A stretch of 64,000 nucleotides of DNA. It comes from Paragyromitra xinjiangensis (Eukaryota > Ascomycota > Pezizomycetes > Pezizales > Discinaceae). Position 1 is the stretch's first letter. Each line of letters starts with the position of its first letter. A model generated the notes under the pieces. It was not told the DNA's origin and made no database searches. It worked only from the letters and a program-made list of their open reading frames with translations. Of the stretch, positions 45,621 to 57,676 are shown piece after piece. The stretch is from positions 868,001 through 932,000 of the forward strand of contig JBCAMK010000022.1 in NCBI GenBank assembly GCA_038503065.1. The letters are read 5' to 3'. Both the position numbers and the translations under genes were made by a program.

Positions 45621-48600
45621 AGATTCTCAGGATGCTAGACCCCCGGATTTCGGGTAAATCTAGCGCAAGAGCAACGTTTTGTTGTTTCGGGTGGGGGATA
45701 GTCCACAATACCACAGTGTCGGGAATATAAAACCTCTGGAAATTTCCCCCGCGGGCGGAGAGTCAACGTCTTGATAAGTACTCGAGGAAGGGAAGAGGAA
45801 CTAGGCACCGAATGCATTTTATGCTTAAAAGAAATAATTGGCTAGGTTGCCGCGGGATTGTTAACACCCACACCAGTGGGGGGTTTTTCGAGGTTGGGAG
45901 CGACAGTACCAACAATTACCACCTGTGAACACCGTTTCGGATTGATGCGCTAAGGTTTAGGTCGTGCAAGGATTGATATTAGTTGTACAAGGTAGTAAAT
46001 ATAGGCCGGACCTGTCTCTAGCTCGCATCCGGTGAGGCAGTGCCTTAGGATAAGGCGTGGTATTCCACAGAAAGCCTGCATGACAGATAACTGTGCTTGT
46101 ACACTTGAATAGGCTAGGCAATGGTTGGACGGAGAAGTCGTTTTGTGTAACACTTGTAGCTGCAGTAAAATCAACACTTTGGAACATCATCGCTCATAGG
46201 TATGGTTTGTTATTACAGTTACTTAAGCAGGGATTACGGATTCTTCGTATGGGAAGGATCCTGGAAATTTGCCTAGAAATGCTATGTAGCCCCTTAAACA
46301 CTGGAACGAGGTTCGTCGTCAACTTATTTGGCATCTATACAATCAACAATTGATCGAAACCGTTAGATTAGGTTAAGTAATTTGCGTCATCTTAACTTTA
46401 GTCAATGACGCTCTGCACTTCAGAGGTACCGTTGCCAAGAAAGTAGGCGTCTGCATGGCTGCATACGGCACGAAAGGTATGAATGGGGGAATCCAATCTA
46501 CCGTTCGTCTAAACGTTAACGTCTACTAGTATAATACGGCTACCCTTTAAAAATATGTCTGAAGCACAAGGTGGCACAATATCCCACGATAGAATCGAGA
46601 GATGTCCATGGACTTTCGTTCTTGACTGGGCTATTCATATGCATCTCCCTTCCGTTGACCTCCATGGCTTGTCTCGCTTTTCTTTTCCTCGGGATTGATA
46701 ACTATAGCCTAGTGAACGAGCCCCCGGATCGTTAGATGGATGACTTGCTTCTTGGCTCGGCTCGCTACCGACCGAATGCGCTCTTCTAAGCGGGGTCCTG
46801 GGTGTGTTTGGGGTTTGTCGATCGAAGGCTTTCTCCTCCCTTCGCGTCAAGAACTACCAGGGAAAGAACCCATTTCTAGTACCGTATAATTTCGAGCGAT
46901 ACCCCTGGGGGGATCTCGCGCAACCAGGAGGGTGGTGGCACCTATAGACGAGGCTGAAGGTCCTTTCCACCAATCAAAAGTTTCTATCCCTCCTGGTTCC
47001 GTGGGATCCCCCCGGGGGCATCACCCGAAACTATACGGTAGGATATCTATGTTGCATGAGACTAGAACGCAGTTTCGGATGTTCAAATATCCCTTTCGGC
47101 CAGTCAACACCATCTCGCAATCGTTCCAGCTGAGTATTAGGTTGACCACCATCGCACCATCAAAGAAACCAGGAGTTAAGCATAAAACTCTAGCATACAT
47201 TGAGGCTCTGTGCTACCACCCTACTTAAACCCTAAGGTTTTGCCACAATCCAAACTTATTATGTTTTAAGTACAACATTGATTTCCGGTAACTTTGAGAC
47301 TCAGGGGGCCGGGGAGAGCTCAATCAACGCCAGATCTCTGTGTGACATTGCGTCGAGACTGGTGACATCGCCCCAAGCCCACCAACCAGCCATAAAGACG
47401 CCTTTCCTTTAATCCCAAGGGCTCATGTGTATTAGAAACTGGTACTCATATTGGGTATTTCAGATTACCGTGAGAGCTTCTATGCCCTCATGGCCTGGCG
47501 GATAGGCTTGTGGTGAAAACGGCTGTCAAACACGTTGAGTAGACTCATTTCAATTCAATTGTGGTTAAATTAGATCACACGTATAGAGAGTACAAAAATT
47601 TCACGAATTGGTTACTCAAGATCTTAGTAGCTACTGTTCGGATACATGTGCTCGGTGTAACTAACCTAGTGTAGTACGTTAATGAAAAGCCTCCCATTTG
47701 TGCAGAGTGTCCATAATCTCCAATAAATATCTTTATCCACATCTCTGAGGGTATGAGAACCCTGAGAGAGATCGTTGGCATGGTTCTAGGATCGGGTTTC
47801 AGGCTCCGCGAGCATAAAAGCGATAATCTAGTCTGCTCGGCGAAGAGGAGCGCAAATGCAAGTTTCATCATGTTACCATGATGATCATCTCATATATCTA
47901 TGTTCACAGCAGGAACATTACCAGCTTCTTAATTGATATATTCATCCTATATAAGGTATATCTGATAATTGGACTACAAAGAAGTAATCTATCCAATTCG
48001 ACTCTCGCGGTATGCTATGAAACACAGAGGAGAGATGTGGGGTTACAATGCAAATGTCTCACAAAGAGGTATACATACTACTGCGGTTTGCGTGGAGGTA
48101 GTAAATTGGACTATTTACCAATGCAAGTTTTGAGGCTGAACAAGCTAATCATTATTAATGACGATTGTGAATTTAGGGATCCTAAAATGGCCCCCGTTAT
48201 GCAGAAATCTTGTTGGACTAGTTGGCTATTGCAAACACACCTTCCACCTGCCTTCCCAAGAAGCATACCTAGACATAGATGGCAAACAGGGTAGATGCCA
48301 AGAAAGTCTATCTAAGCGAGGGATTAAGCTTCTCCTTTATCATTGTGGTGTCCCAGTGTAGTAATTACTTTCCCTTATAGGTGGAGTCTCCGGTGAGCTC
48401 GGCAATCTCGGGTCCTGTACTATCGCCACTGTTTTGAGCTCTCATGATGAAGGATTCCAGTGTTGTTCAAGGATGTAGCTATAGTGATCACATCTATGTT
48501 GGTAATGCTTGTAAGGAGGTGATCATGAATCACGAGGCTGTGGAAATGTCGCCAAATCACTCAGTCCATGGCCTAATATCCCTCATCAACTCGAAGCCGA

Positions 48601-49679
48601 AGCATAGTAATAGTAATATCGTTGCTCCAGTTTATCATTGAAGGCTTGAGGACTTCCGGTTGTTTCCAGGCGATGTCTCGTAGCTGGATCTTCAACCTCA
48701 AACCTCTATATGTAACCCTGCGAGTGTCCCATAGGTGTAAGAAGGCCAGTAGAGTGAGATTTATGAATACCCAAGCCGTATGGACTGGCCAGACACTTAA
48801 GCTAGTCGGTTAGAATTAGATCTCTAACACGACTTCCCTGCATTATACTGGCAAACGGGACGCAACCCTGTCTCGTTCCGTTTAGGTAGGGCCAATTTCC
48901 GCACCTCTTGAAAGTGGCTAGATTATTGTGCCCCCAAAAAACTTCAAATAGCCGGTAGGGATCATTACTCGCTCATACTAACATAACTTCTGTAGATCTC
49001 CTAGATCTTCTTACCTACGGTCCTGCCTTCTTTCCTTTCTCGGAGTTAGGAAGTGTCGGGGCTTTGATTACCCGCAGCAGGGGTATTATCTTGGACAGGG
49101 AGATTAGAAGGGCTCCAAGCCGCTAGCTCGGGTTCTGATGGGACGAGAATATTTGTCAGTACGGGATATATGTCACATGCGACGAATTGATACGAGGGGG
49201 AGAGAGAGAAAGGGAGAGGTAGCCCACAAACACATACCTAATAAATAGAAAGCACTCATACACGGAGGCTGAAGAAAATTACATATGGGAGAAGTTGTTA
49301 ATGGGATAGACATATTGGCGATATGAGCTCGAACCCTTGGATTGTTAATACCATCTATCGATTTCTAGGCCTAGATCTCGCAGTGGCGAATATCTGGACT
49401 CTCGCGCACATAGGAGTAGACGACGGGCATCACTTTATAGTTTTCAAAGTTAGTCAGACACCCAAAATACCCACGGACGCGCCACTTCAATGCTCGATTT
49501 TTCGAGGCGATACTATCAGCTAGCCTTACATCTGTTTGGGTTTACTCTTTTGGCCGTATTCCTGCAGACGATTTGTGAAATAAACGATTCTTGGTTTGCA
49601 ATTGGTGCTTCTAAAATGTCTTATCATCACTACCACCATTCCCTTACAAGACGATCCATAAAAAAAACCATATAACCCG
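45621..49679. other. 4-kb gene-poor interval
   Basis: No supported gene on either strand; open frames are short, overlapping and without motifs. It contains the TA-flanked miniature element at 46882..47038. The first part must include the kelch gene promoter and the last few hundred bases the 3' UTR of the acetyltransferase. Composition and stop density suggest decayed repeats. Confidence 0.5.
46882..47038. mobile_element. TA-flanked MITE, 157 bp
   Basis: Terminal inverted repeats of ~51 nt each begin CCGTATARTTTCGRGYGAT and end in AACCAGGAGGG; they match at about 43 positions, and seven of eight differences are transitions. The element is bounded on both sides by TA (46880..46881 and 47039..47040), the target-site duplication of Tc1/mariner elements. 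The 55-nt centre has no coding capacity. This is a non-autonomous mariner-type element. Confidence 0.72.
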
Positions 49680-51141
49680 TTACCTCCCTGCGGCAACACC
49701 CTCGATCTCACCCTGGAACGCTCTCACAAAATTTTCCATAAGCTCCTTCTCCACCACTCCCTCCTGGTAGCTAACACATATACTCATCTCCCCACCCCTC
49801 ACAGAAATCATACTAAACTCAACAGCACACCCCGTCACACTCGCACTCTGCGAGAACACCATCCTACTAGGAATATCCCATCCATTCCCAGGCCGGCCCT
49901 TAAAAACCCCCAAATTCGAAATCCCAAACGACTCCTCCCGCCGCTCTCCAATCTTAGATTTTAAAAAGCCTGCGTAATCACCCAGGTACCTCAGTAATCC
50001 CGTATTCATATCTCCTGTCCCAGCTTTGATCCGATCTTCAAGAGTAGTCCTGTAGGACCGTGCGAGGTCCCACACAGATGATTTAGAGAAGTCATCACGG
50101 CTGTGATCAGTGCCTGTGGAAGCTACAAAAACACCCATGATCTCGTCTGTTGCGTCTTCTGACATGAATCGACGTAGGTTTATAGCGACTGCGGAGACCA
50201 TTTCTGTTACGGGGCTTGAGGGACCTGATGGGAGGACGGAGAAGAAGGATTTAGCAATGAGGGCTTGTAGGAGGGCTGTGAGTGTGGTTTTTTCTGCCCG
50301 ACAGGCGGATAGGAGATGTTGTACCGTTCGGGGTGGAAATGCGAGTATTTGGATGGACGTTTTTAGGCCATTGGGGGATAGAAAGATTGGGGCACCGCAC
50401 CAAAGGGTAGGTGGGGATTTGCGTCGGAACCATAGCTTATTCCAGAGCTGTCCGAAGAGGTATTTGTAGGAGAGGGGCATTGGTATGACTTGACCTAATG
50501 GACCGAGGAGTGGGATAGCTGGCGGCTTGATGGTGCTCTCTACCTCTGTTTCTTCCTGGGAAGGGGCGCTGTCGAGGGCTTTTAGAAGAGAAATATGGAA
50601 CGCCTCTCCGGTCCCTCCATCGCCAATGCCGTGATGGAATATAAACACCACATCTACTCCACGTGCCTCATCGTGCTGTTTCGGTTCCACTACTAAAACC
50701 CTCCAGGCTGGCAACCGACCAAGCTCTTGAAATCGTGTCCTATGCTGTTCGGAAAGAATCTGATCTATTTCTTCTCGCTGCTCATCATCAGAGTCTCCAG
50801 AAAGATGTGTAAACGACACAATCTCGTCGAGGTTGATCTCCTTCAGGCGTCCGAAATATGGTGTAGCTGTATCTTCGTCTAGAACTGTGAGTCCAAGTGA
50901 AGCGTGGGTTGATATGAGGGTTCCCAACGCGCGGAAGAGGACAGCACGTGTGAGTCTTTGTCCGTTCGTGCTCACGTATCGCGCAGTCACGCCGACATTA
51001 ACATAAAAACCTAGGTTGTGTCTATGTGTAGACCACTTCTCGAGGTGGCCTATTGCGTGTTAACGTTTTATTCCTAACTTCTGGGAGAAGATTAATGTTT
51101 TACTTGCCTGCGGGGCGAAGGACTTCAGCAATGTTTGCCAT
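49680..51141 (-). CDS. Alcohol O-acetyltransferase-like protein (AATase family)
   Basis: CDS is complement(join(49680..51049,51108..51141)), 467 residues. The family transfers acetyl or acyl groups from CoA to alcohols or related acceptors and belongs to the condensation/BAHD-like fold. The sequence starts MANIAEVLRPAG and continues after the splice as HLEKWSTHRHNLGFYVNVGV, the usual opening of fungal AATases. The catalytic motif is HHGIGDG (H-x3-D), with the following helix GEAFHISLLKAL. The late motif SFGISNLGVF and VEFSMISVRGGEMSICVSYQ also fit the family. Exon 1 is only 34 nt and ends at a GC donor (GCAAGT); using it gives the conserved N-terminus in frame, with branch GTTAAC and acceptor AATAG. 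The substrate is unknown. It diverges from the RNase H-like gene with 465 bp between. Confidence 0.85.
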
Positions 51142-51606
51142 GGTGCAATACTTTGGGGTTAGAATGGTTTCGGTATCTAATGGAAGTCAGAATATTTGTG
51201 GGATGTAACTCCTTTTCAGAAATTGAGACACATAGCTCGTCGTTAGTATCCCTGGTGGCATGGATACTGTAGGAGCTCGTGAGAGGGATACGAACCTTTA
51301 CCAAGAGCAGGCCCGCATGAATACGAGTATACGGTGCCAACTACTTGTGGTAATTCTCGTATGTCGAGTTATAGGCTGGGCCTTCTAGTGTGTTGTTTCG
51401 ATGCTAAAAGAGGTAATTACCAGGAAATCATGTTCGTGGCGGTTATCCGTATCCCGCGTGGCATTCGGGATATTTAGCCTCCGGAGCCGTGTGCATGGGT
51501 TATCACTCGCGCTAAAGGATAATGTCCCAGAGCCTCATTCTTGGCAACAGCATAATCACGTGTGAGCTGTAATTTTCAACTTCAACCATCAGAACCAAAC
51601 ACCAAT

Positions 51607-52656
51607 ATGCAACGCTCAACGTTAATTGGGTCAACCAGAAAGCTATTTCATTTTGGCACTGCTTCTTCTTCATCTCTGATACTGAAGTTTAGACCTTCAA
51701 TTGGATTAGCTTTGCGTGAAAAATCCACTGGGCCTGTAATGTCCCCACCCCCGGAGGAGCGAATGTTCATTCTTGGAATTAAGATAAAATTGACAAATAT
51801 AGAAAGGCGGATACACCCATCCACCAGACCCCTCAAAAACGCACAAAAATGCCACCGTTGACATCGACAAGCTGCTGCTTGACCTAGCTACTGTAGCATC
51901 GAAAGTAGCCCATCCTCGCCGTCGGTTCATTCCTCCAATCCCTGATACAAAACCCCTCGACATATTCTCTCTCAACCTTACCCGTACCAACACCCCTGTA
52001 GCCCGCTTCATCAACAACACCGACCCTTTACAAATCCTCATATTCTGTAATGGCATCCACCGCAAACCCCCCATTCCCGGCGGTCTCGGCGTCTGCTTCA
52101 GTCTCAAAGACAACCTTTCTGCATCGCTGGTTCCTAATGACGATGGTCCAGGGTATACCTATAATAGTGCGAATCTCCAGGCAGTGATCACCGCGCTTCA
52201 GCTAAGGGATTGGCGTGCCGAGGGGTTTATGAAGCTTGTGGTGGCTTGTAATGTGCCGTATATTGTCGATGGAGTCAGTGGGAGGGTTGTTAAGTGGGAG
52301 AAACAAGGATGGAGGTCGACGGGGGATGTGCCGATTGCGAATAGAGAGTATTGGGTAGATCTCTTGTCTACGATTAAGAGACTGGAGAAGGGTGGAGTAA
52401 ATGTGCAGTTCTGGGCGATACGGAAGAGAGATAATCTTGCGGTTGAGCTTTCGGAAATTGGGATGGAGCCGGTATGTTTTATCCTAGCGTGTTGTGTGTG
52501 GGATGCTAATCGTAGAAGGAACCTGAGGTTAAAAAGAAAGCGGTCTCGGAGAAAATGAAGAAGAGAAGGAATCCTAAGCGCCAGATGGTTGGGTTTTTGC
52601 TCATAGGAGGTGCGGGGCTGATGGTGGGTTTGGCTGCTATTAAGTTTGGGTACTGA
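51607..52656 (+). CDS. RNase H-like pseudoenzyme with C-terminal membrane helix
   Basis: CDS is join(51607..51735,51803..52471,52516..52656), 312 residues. Residues ~85-265 follow the layout of fungal RNase H-like proteins: RRRFIPPIPDT leader, RFINNTDPLQILIF strand, NLQAVITALQLRDW, EGFMKLVVACNVPYIVDG, WEKQGWRSTGDVPIANREYWVDL and VQFWAIRKRDN. The acidic residues of the active site are gone: the DG of the first strand is Asn126-Gly, the Glu of the helix is Asn167, and the Asp of the third strand is Asn193. A binding or structural role is more likely than RNA cleavage. A basic stretch (KKKAVSEKMKKRRNPKR) precedes a C-terminal hydrophobic helix (290-312), suggesting a tail anchor. Exon 1 gives a basic, Ser-rich N-terminus; its join is less certain than the rest. 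Confidence 0.65.
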
Positions 52657-53333
52657 TTTTAAGGGTATGTGGCCCGATAGTTGAGATTGATCTCTTTTGT
52701 TGGTATGTATTGATTTTCTGAGAAAAACCTGATAGATGAAAGTAACTATAAGAAGTGTAGTAGCCGCGTTGACTGCATGGTAGACCCACTCAAACAGAAG
52801 TGATCACTTAACTAGCCATAAAAAGCAATACGAGAAAATAATACAATACCTAATTGGGGGGAATAGTCCAGAAGATAACCATCCAGCCGTGGGAATTCCC
52901 AATTCTTTTTCGTTTTATGAATGATGAATGCCTTTGTGGAGTATGAGTACCCTCAATTATGGTACTCATCGAAGGACGGAAGCTTCCCGGCGTGCAAAGT
53001 CCTCTGGGTAGGCGCGAAGAAATACTCAAGATGCAGATAGTACGCATAAATATTCGCGACATCATAGGTGGAGATCTAACCAACCAAAAAACATAGAGCT
53101 ACAAGTCCAATAGCATTGTGAGCCCCGCGGGTGCAGTCGGTTTACTATCCGAGCACACGTAGGCATATAGTGGTTACACACGATTTGCAGCGCAAGAGCA
53201 AGGCTAAGAACTAGCATGTATGAACTCTATGATCTTTCAGTGTCTTCAGTTAAGTTTTCGACATTCATCGGCTGGCCACATCCCGGCACATAGTTGCAAC
53301 AACTTACACGTTACCCTGGAATATTGAGGAGCC
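52657..53333. other. Intergenic region upstream of the NLR gene
   Basis: 677 bp between two plus-strand genes; no open frame, repeat or RNA that I can support. The NLR promoter is expected in the right half. Confidence 0.4.
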
Positions 53334-56300
53334 ATGGCTGAGATAGGCCTTGCTGCGAGCATTATCGCAGTCATACAACTCATAGGAGCGGTGACATCCT
53401 TTAGTTATGGATATATCTCGGGCGTAAAACGAGCACCTAAGGACCTTGGGGAACTTTTGAACGAGCTTGGCTCCCTCAGCAAAGTTCTTGTCGAATTACA
53501 GAATCTAATCGATAAACCCCAAGGACCTGGGCAACCGCAGTTAACAACACTGCAGACACTGAATTCGAAAGATGGTCCGCTGGAGGGAATTGCGGCGGAG
53601 TTAAAAGTACTCCTTGCGAAGTTGAAGCCTAGGAAGGGGGTTAGGGAGACGATACAGAATCTAAAGTGGCCGTTGAAAGAGACGGAAACCATGCAACATA
53701 TTGCACGAATTGAAAGGCACAAGAACCTCTTTGTTTTTGCCCTAACTGCGGACCAAATGTAAGAGAATATCGGAGTTTGATGAGGTTTATCATTCGGATG
53801 TATTAACCTGGATGTTAGATCCCTTTCAACCACCATCGGAGAGCATCTTCAGGATACGAAACGCATGGTTCAGGGGATCCAACTACTAGCCCAAAACACG
53901 AACTCGACCGTCCAGGACATTACAAGACTTACCCAGAACTCGAACTTTACTATTCGGGATATCGAGAAACTTGTACAAAATGCAAATCTAACCTTGCACG
54001 ACCTCGAGGGGCTCGCTCAGGAAGCCAACTTTAGCACAAAAAGAATTGAAAATTCTGCCCAAAGGACTAACAGTGCCACGGAGAGTATTCAAAAACTCGC
54101 CCAGAATACCAGTCTAACGTTAACCGACCTTAAGAAGCTTACTAAAAGTACAGCTATGACCACAAACGATATTAAGGAGCTTGCCCGGAACTCTAATCTG
54201 ACCGTTCGCGACATCCAAGAACTTGTCCAGAAAACGAACTTTAACTTCCATAACCTCGAAACGGTTACGCACAACACAAATCTAACTGCGAGCGATATCA
54301 AGGAGCTTGCCCAGAAAACCGATCTTACTACGGAAGACATCCGAAAGCTTACCTTGGATACGAGTTCTACAGTTCAAAGCATCGAAGCACACATCAGTCA
54401 CACAAACTGCGCCATCGGAGATCTTCAGGCTGGATCTGAAGCCCAAGGCTCCTGGCAGCGAAAGGAGGAAATTATCCGCAATAGTTAGAATATCCACTCG
54501 AATTTTTTAAGAAAGTATGAGGTAAACTGATGAACTCCTATTGCTAGTGGAAAAACGCAAAAAAGCATTAGATTGGGTATCTTTGGACGACTTCGAATCC
54601 AAGCACCTCGAAATTAGGAGGAAGAGACAACATAATACGGGGGGTTGGATCCTAAGAGCGCCGCAATTTAGTGGATGGGTCAGAGGGCGGAGAAAGAACC
54701 GGTGTCTCTGGGGTTACGGTATTCGTATGTAAAAAAATCCCTACACAAAAATCATAATTAGTACTGACCGAGGATGTTCTGTAGCGGGTGCTGGGAAAAC
54801 GGTTTTAAGGTATTATCTGCTCCCATAGAGTCTAGGTCTCCGCGATTCTTTCAGGCTTAATAGGGTCGAAACATGTGGGGCTAAAAATGTGATCACAGCT
54901 CTTTAGTAATTGATCATCTCCAGGACCAAGCAAAATACGAAAATTACGGAGTGGCCTACATGTATTTCGACTACAAAAATCAGCAAACGCTTGTTAACAT
55001 CCTTGCCAGCTTGGTCAAGCAGCTAGCCTACCAAATAGCAGATTTGCCCGCTGAGCTCGAAGACTTGTACAGTAAACGAGGGCGTGAAGGAAAAAGGCCA
55101 ACAGTCGAAGAATTATATGCAACTCTTCTTGGAACCACAAATTCATTTGCTAAAATATTTCTTGTTTTTGATGCGGTAGATGAATATAGTCAAGAAGATT
55201 TAGATCAGCGAGGGGAGTTGCTAGAACTTTTCCGGAGAGTGGAAGAGTACGGAATCAATATATTCTTGACTAGTCGACCACACCCGGAGGATATTCAAGA
55301 TTCTCTTGGGGATGCAACGAGGATCGAGATTTTGGCTAATAAGGACGATATACGGGTCTACATCCAGGAGAAATTCAACAAAAGCCCGCGGGTGAAACGT
55401 CTGTTTATGCAGAGCAAGCTTTACGACAGGGCTGTATCTGAACTCATAGATTGTGCTCAAGGAATGTTAGTGACATGATTATGAAACTACCTTTACAAAG
55501 CTAACATGAGGCAGGTTCTTACTTGTTCAATTTCATGTTGAGTACCTCTGCAAACAAGCCACGAAAGCACAAATATCAACAGCGCTTGATTCTCTCAAAA
55601 GTTCTTCTCGCGAAGAGTGGCCCTTGGACTATATCTACGGCAGAGCTATAAAAGATGTTCGCAAACAAAATCCTGAATTAGCTTTGAGGGTACTTTCGTG
55701 GTTGGTGAAGGCCCGGCGGACGCTTACTGTAGACGAAGTTCGAATCGCGGTATCTATGGAGCCTGATCAACGCAAGCTGGACGAAGATAGTTTATTGGAC
55801 AGGGCCACAATCCTTGATATCTGTGCTGGTCTAGTCACTATTGACGAGAACAACATGACGGTTCGGCTAGCACATTATACAGTCCATGACTATCTACTCA
55901 AAACTTCAGTAATATCCCAGGACGCAGATTTTCGGGTTGTCATGGCCTGCACGACCTACCTCTCGTTCGATGTCTTTGCTGAAGGTGCTTGCCAGTCGAA
56001 TGATTCCCTTAAAGCTCGACGTCATTCACAAAAATTCTTGGACTATGCAACATCTCAACTGTCCGCTCATGTTGGTTCTTGTGATAAGGATCTGTCGGCG
56101 AATACAGTTCTCAGATTTGTTGGAAATTCAGGCAATATTTCCTCTTACCTACAAGTCTTACACTCCCCAGTAAATCCCCGACGCGTTTCGGATTATGATA
56201 TTTATCCTAAAGGACGACATGCAATACATGTAGCAGCTGCTCTCGGTCATGAAGTTGTCATTGAGAAATTGTTGGACTACGGTGGTTCCGTGTTGGTCCT

Positions 56301-57582
56301 AGATAGTCAAAGACAAACGGCATTGCATATCGCAGCATCTGAAGGTAATGAGGAGGTAGCTCGGTTGCTACTTGATAAAGGGGTTGACATCTCTCTTCCG
56401 AATTGCCATGGACAGACAGCGCTGCATATGGCAGCATCTAAAGGACAAAAGGCAGTTATCCAGCTGCTAGTGAGAAGAGGAGTACATCTATCAGCTCGTG
56501 ATAGTCTTGGATACACAGCACTTCACAATGCTGCCTTTGAGAAACATCTGGAGGTGATCCAGTTGCTCATTGATAGTGGGGCTGATTTGTCTGCTACAAC
56601 GAACAACGGCCGTACAGCACTTCATACCGCTGTTTACTTGGGGAACGAAACAGTGGCTCAGCTACTACTCAAAAACGGAATTGACACCTCAGTCGAAGAA
56701 AACAATGGAAGAACAGTACTTGACCTAGCGATTTCGAGGAAAAACGAAACAATGTTGCGACTTCTACTTCAAAACAACAACCGAATCCTTGGCGCCAACA
56801 AACGAACATTACTGCACCTAGCGGTGCTAAATAGGAATCGACTAATTGTCCAATCGCTTCTCGAGAACGGGTGCAATCACTCTATTCCCGACAACAACGG
56901 ACAGACGGCGCTGCACCTAGCGGTACTAAATAGAGACCAACTAATTACCCAATTGCTTCTTGGGGGCGGGCTCGATCATAATATTGCCGATAATGAGGGA
57001 CGGACGGCGCTACACCTAGCGGCACTAAATAGAGACCAATCAACTACCCAATTACTCCTCGAGAACGGGCTCGATCATACTATTACCGACAATGAGGGAC
57101 GGACGGCGCTGCACCTAGCGGTACTGAAGGGAGATCAATCAACTACCCAATTACTCCTCGAGAACGGGCTCGATCATACTATTACCGACAATGAGGGACG
57201 GACGGCGCTGCACCTAGCGGTACTAAATGGAGACCAGTCAACTACCCAATTACTCCTCGAGAACGGGCTCGATCATACTATTACCGACAATAAGGGACGG
57301 ACGGCGCTGCACCTAGCAGTACTGAATGGAGACCAATCAACTACCCAATTACTCCTCGAGAACCAGTTCGCCGGCGGTCATAATATTACCGATAATAAGG
57401 GACGGACGGCGCTGCACCTAGCGGTACTAAATAGAGACCAACCAATTACCCAATTACTCCTCGAGAACAGGCTCAATCATACTATTACCGATAATGAGGG
57501 ACGGACGGCGCTACACCTAGCGGTACTAAATAGAGACCAATCAACTACCCAATTACTCCTCGAGACATACTATTACCGATAA
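53334..57582 (+). CDS. NLR: Helo-like N-domain, 14-residue repeats, NACHT, ankyrin repeats
   Basis: CDS is join(53334..53758,53819..54483,54548..54724,54785..54809,54899..55465,55515..57582), 1308 residues to the first stop. Fungal NLRs sense nonself and trigger cell death or incompatibility. Residues 1-145 are a Helo-like STAND N-domain (GLAASIIAVIQLIGAVTSFS, then ALTADQ). Residues 165-346 are thirteen 14-residue repeats. A linker with LDWVSLDDFESKHLEI leads to NACHT: Walker A GIPGAGKTVL (~422-431), Walker B KIFLVFDAVDEY (~516-527), NIFLTSRPHPEDI. A winged-helix-like segment (LRVLSWLVKARRTLTVDEVRI) precedes 13 ankyrin repeats from residue 855, the last ones nearly identical. Five introns of 49-89 nt all restore the frame. 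The stop at 57580 results from an 11-nt loss within a repeat; coding-like sequence continues to 58066. Confidence 0.85.
53886..54431 (+). repeat. Thirteen tandem 42-nt (14-residue) repeats
   Basis: Thirteen consecutive units of exactly 14 codons lie inside the NLR gene. The consensus is L-A-Q-N-T-N-L-T-x-x-D-I-x-x; examples are LAQNTNSTVQDITR, LVQNANLTLHDLEG, LARNSNLTVRDIQE and LAQKTDLTTEDIRK. No unit has an insertion or deletion although the DNA has diverged widely, so the length is under selection. Fourteen residues make two heptads, with Leu1, Thr5, Thr8 and Ile12 in the 4-3 spacing of a coiled-coil core. Confidence 0.9.
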
Positions 57583-57676
57583 TAAGGGACGGACGGCGCT
57601 ACACCTAGCGGTACTAAATAGAGACCAATCAACTACCAGATTACTTCTTAGCAACGAGATCGATCGTACTACTCTA
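56905..57676 (+). repeat. Near-identical 99-nt ankyrin repeats
   Basis: The ACGGCGCT motif that opens each unit occurs at 56905, 57004, 57103, 57202, 57301, 57406, 57505 and 57593. Spacing is 99, 99, 99, 99, 105, 99 and 88 nt. Adjacent units differ by about five bases, so they arose by recent duplication or gene conversion. The +6 unit is in frame; the 88-nt unit (99 minus 11) is not. Confidence 0.92.

Noticed and set aside
46882..47038. RIP as a firm explanation of the arm differences
   Set aside because: Transitions dominate, but only some lie in the CpA/TpG context, so RIP is left as a possibility.
47575..48361. Several 60-138-codon frames on both strands
   Set aside because: Overlapping, stop-limited and motif-free in a decayed interval.
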